From Mucilaginibacter ginsenosidivorax (lineage in GTDB: Bacteria; Bacteroidota; Bacteroidia; Sphingobacteriales; Sphingobacteriaceae): DNA of 64,000 bases. The stretch spans positions 1,550,001-1,614,000 of the forward strand of contig NZ_CP042437.1 in the NCBI RefSeq assembly GCF_007971525.1, written 5' to 3'. A program made the translations under genes and the position numbers. The notes under the pieces were generated by a model. The model was not told where the DNA came from. It searched no databases and saw only the letters and a program-made list of their open reading frames with translations. Positions 59,134-64,000 of the stretch are shown piece by piece (the first letter of the stretch is position 1; each line of letters begins with the position of its first letter).

Positions 59134-59751
59134 CTACAATCCCAGGCTGAAAGCTACGTGAAAAGCAACCAGGTTATAGGCACCATATCCGCTTATGTAA
59201 GGGCTAACCGTTGATGGGTCAGATGGCGTTTGTGTTTTCTCCAGGCGGGTTTCGTACGACAGGCTTAAATCAAGCCCTATTTTTTGCGACGACCCAAACC
59301 TGAAACCATAACCAATACTTGGCGAAAGTATAGGTGCTACCTTTTGGGCTGTGTATGATTTACCAGAATTAAGGTTGAAAGATGCGCCAACATCGCCTTC
59401 AAAAAAAAGCTTGTTAACGTATACCCTTGCGCCAGCCATTACCGGCACAAATGATGCTATAGTGCCGGTGGTGCTTTCACCATAGTTACTATTATAACTG
59501 TAGTTATAGCCATCGCTCGATACGTAAAACTGGTATGCCACTGATGCTGTAATACATACCGGGCTGCCGGCTATGGGGTATTCTCCTTTTAAGCCAACGC
59601 TGCCTGCTGCCGGGAACCCTGAATGCTGCGGGCCGGTTGTAACGCCAACACCAAAACCGGCGCTAAAGCGTGGTAACAGATCATCGTCCTGGGCTTTAAC
59701 AGTTAAAACGGCACAAATTAAAATTGCGAGAGAAAGTAAGGTTTTTTTCAT
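59134..59751 (-). CDS. Outer-membrane beta-barrel protein (copy 2)
   Basis: A 205-residue protein with a signal peptide (ending VKAQ20) and a small beta-barrel: FSAGFGVGVTTGPQHSG, CITASVAYQFYVSSDGY, AGARVYVNKLFFEGDVGASFNLN, KIGLDLSLSYETRLEKT. It is clearly paralogous to the gene at 57700. The C-terminus is FHVAFSLGL, with leucine as last residue rather than an aromatic one. Role unknown. A terminator closes the gene. Confidence 0.85.
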   Translation of the reverse strand: MKKTLLSLAILICAVLTVKAQDDDLLPRFSAGFGVGVTTGPQHSGFPAAGSVGLKGEYPIAGSPVCITASVAYQFYVSSDGYNYSYNSNYGESTTGTIASFVPVMAGARVYVNKLFFEGDVGASFNLNSGKSYTAQKVAPILSPSIGYGFRFGSSQKIGLDLSLSYETRLEKTQTPSDPSTVSPYISGYGAYNLVAFHVAFSLGL

Positions 59752-59802
59752 ATTAATATAAGGTTTGATTAGCCCGCAAAAATAAAGAAATATTTAAGCC
59801 AT

Positions 59803-60507
59803 TTAATTGGTAAGGCTGATAAAAATTTTCTCGAGCGTTTTATTGTTGTTACCGGCCCGCAAACCCTGCAGTGTATCATCGGCAACTATTTTACCTTTAT
59901 TAATAATAATCACCTTATCACACACTGCTTCTACCTCCTGCATAATATGGGTAGATAGGATGATGGTTTTGGTTTTGCCCAAATCGGTAATTAACTGGCG
60001 GATGCCTATCAGCTGGTTAGGATCCAGCCCCGAGGTGGGCTCATCTAAAATAAGCACATCGGGGTTGTGCAATATAGCCTGAGCAAGGCCAACACGCTGC
60101 CGGTAACCTTTAGATAGCTGCCCAATTTTTTTATGCTGCTCGGGGCCAAGGCCGGTTTGCTCAATCACTCCGGCAATGCGGGCTTCGGGTTGGGCCATTT
60201 TGTGGATGCCTGCAATAAAGGCCAATGATTCCTTCACGTACATATCCAGGTATAGCGGGTTGCTCTCGGGCAGGTAGCCAATATGCCTGCGCACATCTAA
60301 CGATTGCGTTACCACATCGAACCCGCAAACCGATGCCGAGCCCGATGTTTGGGGTATAAAGCCGGTAAGTATCTTCATGGTGGTTGATTTACCGGCTCCG
60401 TTAGGCCCCAAAAAACCCAGCACACCTGTTTGGGCAGTAAAGCTGATGCTATCAACTGCCTTTTGCTCGCCGTAAACTTTTGTCAATGCTTCTACCCGGA
60501 TACTCAT
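59803..60507 (-). CDS. ABC transporter ATPase, GldA-like, short form
   Basis: A 234-residue ATP-binding subunit with Walker A GPNGAGKST (about 35-43), the Q-loop region YLPESNPLYLDMYVKESL, signature LSKGYRQRVGLAQAIL and Walker B VLILDEPTSGLDP, then the H-loop LSTHIMQ. The sequence around YLPESNPLYLDMYV is like GldA, the gliding-motility ABC ATPase of Bacteroidota, but the protein is about 65 residues shorter at the C-terminus. No permease (GldF/GldG) is in the window, so it is either an orphan or a relative. It should form a dimer with a permease made elsewhere. Confidence 0.88.
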   Translation of the reverse strand: MSIRVEALTKVYGEQKAVDSISFTAQTGVLGFLGPNGAGKSTTMKILTGFIPQTSGSASVCGFDVVTQSLDVRRHIGYLPESNPLYLDMYVKESLAFIAGIHKMAQPEARIAGVIEQTGLGPEQHKKIGQLSKGYRQRVGLAQAILHNPDVLILDEPTSGLDPNQLIGIRQLITDLGKTKTIILSTHIMQEVEAVCDKVIIINKGKIVADDTLQGLRAGNNNKTLEKIFISLTN

Positions 60508-60804
60508 GCGGTAAAAATAGATGTTAGATATGAGATTTGAGATATTAGAGGGAAGAATTTGTTAGCTGTTCATGGTTCATAGATCATGGTTCATGGTTTT
60601 ACCGGAACCGGGTATTTCAATTAGGATTTTTTGGGTGTCCGTCCGTCTGGAGGTGACCAACACTTTGGACGGATTGTTCATTGGTTCATTAGTTCATTAG
60701 TTTATTAGTTCATTGGTGGATGGTCATTAGTCATTGGCGCAAGATGGCAGGAAGGAGGCAATAGTTTTAAACTTCACTGGGGCCATGAACCATCATCCAT
60801 CAAC
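60508..60804. repeat. Simple repeats and GTCCGTCC element in a gene-free gap
   Basis: No gene is visible in these 297 bp. They include TTCATGGTTCATAGATCATGG-like units (60570-60597), GTGTCCGTCCGTC with TTTGGACGGAT (60636-60676) and a run of TTCATTAGTTCATTAG-like units (60680-60740). The first and third are tandem repeats and the second recurs near 63098 and 63948. Confidence 0.7.
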
Positions 60805-61473
60805 CTACCGCTCAAACACCACCGAATCAGCATCTGCACCCATGCTGGTTAAAATACCGTTAATTTGCTCCACCATCGCATCGGGGCCACAAACGTAAAA
60901 GTGTTTGGTAAAATCGCTTACTTCCGCCTTTAAAAAGGCTTCATCTATACGGCGGGTGTCATAAACGCTATCCTTTTGGCTGCTTATTAAAAATACAGCA
61001 TCGGGGCCAAGCATGCTTTTCAGTTCATCGGCCAAAATAATATCCTTATCAGTTTTATTACTAAAAAACAGCTTATTGCCTGCCATTTTTCCTTTCTGGT
61101 TCAAATCTCTTAAAATGGCAATAAACGGGGTAATGCCTGCGCCACCCGCTATAAAGTAACCGGGGCCTTTGTATTCAATAGCGCCCCAGGCATCGCGCAA
61201 TATCAGGTGGTCGCCTACGGCTAATTTACTTAACTGGTTGGTTACGCCTTCGGCACTATCCGGGTATATTTTAATGGTAAACTCCAGGTAAGGGTCGGTA
61301 ATAAGGCCGGTGAAGGTAAAGGGGTTTTTCTTGTCTTTCCAGCCGGGTTGGTTTACAGAGAGTTCAGTGGCCTGCCCCGGTGTAAAAGTAAAACCCGCAG
61401 GTTTCTCAAGCCTGAACTGTTTTACATTATGGGTTACATACCGGGTTGATATGATTTTTACTGAGGTTTCCAT
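60805..61473 (-). CDS. Ferredoxin-NADP reductase-like flavoprotein
   Basis: A 222-residue single-chain reductase of the FNR superfamily. The FAD part covers about 1-98 (FTPGQATELSV, NPFTFTGL), and the NAD(P) part follows (YFIAGGAGITPFIAILRDL, LFFSNKTDKDIIL, YVCGPDAM). It has no iron-sulfur or globin domain, so it must pass electrons to a separate partner, such as a flavodoxin, ferredoxin or oxygenase. No partner gene is adjacent. It stands alone on the minus strand between gaps with repeats. Confidence 0.88.
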   Translation of the reverse strand: METSVKIISTRYVTHNVKQFRLEKPAGFTFTPGQATELSVNQPGWKDKKNPFTFTGLITDPYLEFTIKIYPDSAEGVTNQLSKLAVGDHLILRDAWGAIEYKGPGYFIAGGAGITPFIAILRDLNQKGKMAGNKLFFSNKTDKDIILADELKSMLGPDAVFLISSQKDSVYDTRRIDEAFLKAEVSDFTKHFYVCGPDAMVEQINGILTSMGADADSVVFER

Positions 61474-61647
61474 GGCTTTATGTTTTTAACACTACTGTAA
61501 ATAGTTTTTTTTGCCATTTGGTTTTCCCTTATGTATAAGCTTACACTGCGCCAACATTATGTCAATTAGCTTAAAATATGTTAAAATATTGTTTCTGCCG
61601 ATATAATATTTTAAGTTGCATCCCAAACACTATCCTTATTAACAACT

Positions 61648-62820
61648 ATGAACAAACTCATTTTTACGCTGGCATTTATCCTTACCGGCGCATCGGCATT
61701 TGCACAAACGTTTACGTTTAACCAGGGTGGCCCAACCGTTAAAAACTATTATACCGAACTGCCTTATCAAAACATTTATGGCAAACTGGTGGTAACTGTT
61801 GAACTGGGTGGCAGCAAACACCGCTTTTTGTTTGATACCGGGGCACCCGTAGCATTAAGCAAACAACTTGCGGCCCAAATAAATGCCAAAACCATGCATG
61901 TTGGTGTAATAAACGATGCCAATGGTGCGGCCGACTCCACCACCATCGTCGGCATTGATGATATCAGGCTGGGCGATGTAATCTTTAGCGGCATCCCGGC
62001 GCTTGTGTTACTGCCAGATATGTATAAGTGCTGGAATGTTGAGGGGGTGGTGGGCAGCAATATGCTTCGCAATTCAATTGTAAGTATAGTAGCCGACAGG
62101 CAGGTGATTATTATTACAGACGAGCCCGACAAACTGATCTTGAACAAAAAGTATAGCGTACCGCTGGTGCTTGATGCCAATAACAACCACCAAAGCGACC
62201 CGGTTATAAAGGTATTTATAAATAAGGTAAGCGCGTTTATGGCTTTTGACAGTGGCCAAAGCGCATTTATGCGCTTCACCGACGATTACATGAACCAACT
62301 TAGTAAGCTAAACGCCTGCCAGGTAGTTGATAAAGGTTATGGTGCCAGCCAGATTGGAGCGTTTGGTTTGCAGGCCAATGCCGATAAATTCCTGGTGGGC
62401 GTTGCATCGCTAAACATAGGCCGCGCCCGTTTTGATAATATAACTGCCGAAACCAACAAAACCGGCAATTCGGCCTTTGGCACTAAACTGTTGGATTATG
62501 GTAACGTCACCCTCGATTTTATACATGGCAAGTTTTACTTTGATCCCCGTACGGAAACCACCAATCTCGCCGAAAAGCATTGGCCCTTTTCTCCCACTAT
62601 GCAGGGCAACAAACTGGTAGTTGGTGTGGTATGGCAAAAAGGCGCAAGCCTGGTTAAGCCCGGCGAACAGATTACCGCTATTAACGGCAAAGATTATTCG
62701 GAAGTGAGCCTGTGCGATATGTTAAATAACAAACCGCCCCTTGCCGGTTATGAAACAGGCACCATAACCATAAAAGATGCCGGCGGCCAGCTACGCAATG
62801 TACAAATAGTGAAGGAGTAG
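61648..62820 (+). CDS. Exported aspartic protease-like protein with PDZ-like tail
   Basis: A 390-residue protein with a signal peptide (residues 1-20). Two retropepsin-like lobes are seen, each with an aspartate motif: D63-T-G65 in FLFDTGAPVAL and D201-S-G203 in AFDSGQSAF. The first is the standard DTG; the second is the DSG form. The C-terminal 75 residues (about 315-390) resemble a PDZ domain (GASLVKPGEQITAINGKDY, GTITIKDAGG). Both motifs suggest an active bilobal enzyme within one chain, expected in the periplasm. Substrates are not known; the PDZ-like part may bind target C-termini. The gene stands alone. Confidence 0.88.
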   Translation: MNKLIFTLAFILTGASAFAQTFTFNQGGPTVKNYYTELPYQNIYGKLVVTVELGGSKHRFLFDTGAPVALSKQLAAQINAKTMHVGVINDANGAADSTTIVGIDDIRLGDVIFSGIPALVLLPDMYKCWNVEGVVGSNMLRNSIVSIVADRQVIIITDEPDKLILNKKYSVPLVLDANNNHQSDPVIKVFINKVSAFMAFDSGQSAFMRFTDDYMNQLSKLNACQVVDKGYGASQIGAFGLQANADKFLVGVASLNIGRARFDNITAETNKTGNSAFGTKLLDYGNVTLDFIHGKFYFDPRTETTNLAEKHWPFSPTMQGNKLVVGVVWQKGASLVKPGEQITAINGKDYSEVSLCDMLNNKPPLAGYETGTITIKDAGGQLRNVQIVKE

Positions 62821-62928
62821 CCGGGCGTTGCCCACACCGGTATAAGTGTGTGCAAGGCCATACACTCATACTGCACAGGCCTTATTCACGGGCCGGTATC
62901 CCAATTAATTATGGAGTTAAAGTTGATT

Positions 62929-63014
62929 TAATATCGAACACCGAATATCCAATTTCGAATAATGAAGGAAAAACTTCGGTGTTGGATATTCGAAATTCAG
63001 TGTTCGATATTATT
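62929..63014. repeat. Inverted repeat of the AATATCGAACACCGAATATCC type
   Basis: AATATCGAACAC at 62930-62941 pairs perfectly with GTGTTCGATATT near the right end, and the inner parts (GAATATCCAATTTCGAAT, TTGGATATTCGAAATTC) pair imperfectly. The loop contains AATGAAGGAAAAACTTC. Scattered repeats with these words are common in Sphingobacteriaceae. Confidence 0.7.
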
Positions 63015-63089
63015 TTTACCTTCTATTTTCTCTTAACTTATTCGCAGGCCGGTATCCGTTTCTGTCCTTAACGCAAACTTCCGTTAATT

Positions 63090-63235
63090 AAAAATGGCTG
63101 TCCGTCCGTCCAGGTGTGCCACTCTTTAACGGACAAATCCGGACGGGTATGGTTAAAACCAGTTTTGCCAAAAATTTGCCTGTCCGCCCCTGTCCGTTTT
63201 TGTCCTGTTCCCCCTTGCGGACGGACACCCAAAAA
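63090..63235. repeat. GTCCGTCCG repeats with inner inversion
   Basis: CTGTCCGTCCGTCCAGGTG (63097 onward) and GCGGACGGACACCC (63218 onward) are inverted copies that enclose further GTCCG words. The unit is like that at 60636-60676 (GTCCGTCCGTC, GGAGGTG, then a CTTT-GGACGG-type end). Confidence 0.65.
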
Positions 63236-63373
63236 GGGCAACCATCGTTTAAGTTTAGGGGCAAGGGTATTTACACTGCCATTGGCAGTAGGCTTTATTA
63301 CGCAGGCAATCAATCAACCAAACAGCCGCGTATTATTGCTTGCACTTTAGTAAATTTACCGGCACTTATCGCA

Positions 63374-63799
63374 ATGAAAATAAAGTTCAAACTAACACAA
63401 GCTACGCATGTTGCCCCTCGAGTTGTAGTTGACAAAATAGTATCCCTGTTAGAGGGCAACGACTATAGGATTACTAACTTAACCAGTAGTATTGTTGAAT
63501 TCAATGACAGTACCTGGAAATTAAGATGGAGGCACGAAGCCACAGCACGGTTGGATGGAGGAAAGTTTGAGCTTAGCGTATCGGGAGATGAGGTTTTGGT
63601 AACCTTTAGTTATTACACAAGTTTAACAGTACAACTACTTATATTTATTGCCCTTTCAATAGCTTTAATAAAAGACCATCAATATATTGGTATTTTATTT
63701 TTTTTGGCATTTTACCTTTTTGGCATATCGATTCAATTAATTACCCAAAGAGGTACAGCAAAAAATATGTTAAAGAGTATATTGAGCAGTTTACCCTGA
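63374..63799 (+). CDS. Small membrane protein of unknown function
   Basis: From ATG 63374 the product has 141 residues. Residues 1-85 form an alpha-beta domain (LTQATHVAPRVVVDKIVSLLEG, SIVEFNDSTWKLRWR, FELSVSGDEVLVTFSYY). Two membrane helices follow at about 86-101 (TVQLLIFIALSIALIK) and 105-122 (YIGILFFLAFYLFGISI). I do not recognise a family. A longer frame starts at 63116, but its first part is repeat sequence, and the later ATG fits the folded part. The C-terminus is basic. Its neighbours give no hint of function. Confidence 0.7.
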   Translation: MKIKFKLTQATHVAPRVVVDKIVSLLEGNDYRITNLTSSIVEFNDSTWKLRWRHEATARLDGGKFELSVSGDEVLVTFSYYTSLTVQLLIFIALSIALIKDHQYIGILFFLAFYLFGISIQLITQRGTAKNMLKSILSSLP

Positions 63800-63939
63800 T
63801 TTTTTACTGCCCTTATTTTTTTATTGCCCTTCAATTAATAAAAACCGCGTTTTTATAAAATACCTCTCCTTACCTTAAATTTATATAAAGTGGGGAAAGC
63901 GGGCGGGTGCATGCTATCTGGTGTGCTTATGTGGTTGGT

Positions 63940-64000
63940 TGTGTTTTTGTCCGTCCGCTTTGGTGTCCCGGTACATGTCGGACAGGGCGGACAAGTTTGT
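63940..64000. repeat. GTCCGTCCG repeat at the window end
   Basis: TTTTTGTCCGTCCGCTTTGG with GTCGGACAGGGCGGACAAG is a further member of the GTCCG repeat class seen at 60636 and 63097. The repeat runs to the edge of the window. Confidence 0.6.

Larger units (their letters stand above)
62821..63373. other. Repeat-rich gap, no gene
   Basis: No gene is convincing here. A plus-strand frame from 63116 is open but its first 86 codons lie in repeats. The gap contains an inverted repeat at 62929-63014 and two GTCCGTCCG elements (63098-63150 and 63175-63230). Confidence 0.6.

Noticed and set aside
63116..63373. N-terminal extension of the last small gene
   Set aside because: The extra 86 codons are made from GTCCG repeats; the folded part starts at ATG 63374.

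Overview
The window comes from a member of the Bacteroidota, most likely a Sphingobacteriaceae species of the Mucilaginibacter/Pedobacter type. Support for this: a SusC/SusD pair with its own ECF sigma and FecR anti-sigma factor, TonB-dependent receptors with an N-terminal carboxypeptidase-regulatory-like domain, TAnnTTTG-type promoter elements, few Shine-Dalgarno sequences, and many short palindromic repeats between genes. The genus is an inference. I see no tRNA, rRNA, transposase, phage genes or CRISPR array.

Layout. 1-2.2 kb: a truncated membrane-protein gene, a HigB/HigA-like toxin-antitoxin pair whose toxin seems frameshifted at its start, a YCII protein and a repeat-rich gap. 2.2-8.7 kb: a secreted PHP phosphoesterase, two tandem TPR paralogues, a serine-hydrolase lipoprotein, YbaB and a UPF0173 metal hydrolase. 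8.7-15.9 kb: glycogen genes glgA-glgC, polA, tag and an orphan ExbD-like gene. 16.1-21.7 kb: an AhpD-like protein, a glyoxalase-fold protein, an AI-2E family transporter, a class II cyclic-nucleotide phosphodiesterase-like enzyme and two esterase paralogues. 

21.8-31.3 kb is the most notable part. It is a tight minus-strand operon: membrane Ser/Thr kinase, a protein with a possible FhaA-like N-terminus, a 31-residue one-helix membrane protein, a PP2C phosphatase with a membrane anchor, a 1358-residue protein fusing a RodA/FtsW (SEDS) glycosyltransferase to a class B penicillin-binding protein, an FHA protein and a TPR protein. The gene set, and the order phosphatase then RodA then PBP, recall the pstP-rodA-pbpA-pknA-pknB cell-wall control operon of actinobacteria. 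This suggests phosphorylation-controlled peptidoglycan synthesis in a Gram-negative bacterium. A GH20 hexosaminidase and an AmiC-type amidase, both fitting for glycan or wall turnover, follow on the same strand with a Fur-family regulator.

35.6-47.2 kb: two histidine kinases, then an ECF sigma - FecR - SusC (with STN domain) - SusD locus ended by a strong terminator. 47.3-53.3 kb: a MINPP/phytase-type histidine phosphatase, a nested inverted-repeat element, a beta-helix lipoprotein and a TonB-dependent receptor. 53.5-57.5 kb: a GAF-PAS-HisKA protein without an ATPase domain, then hmgA and hppD for tyrosine/homogentisate breakdown; the hppD N-terminus contains a piece of a dispersed repeat. 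57.5-64 kb: three outer-membrane beta-barrel genes, a GldA-like ABC ATPase, a ferredoxin-reductase-like flavoprotein, an aspartic protease-like protein with a PDZ-like tail, and repeat-rich gaps around a small membrane protein.
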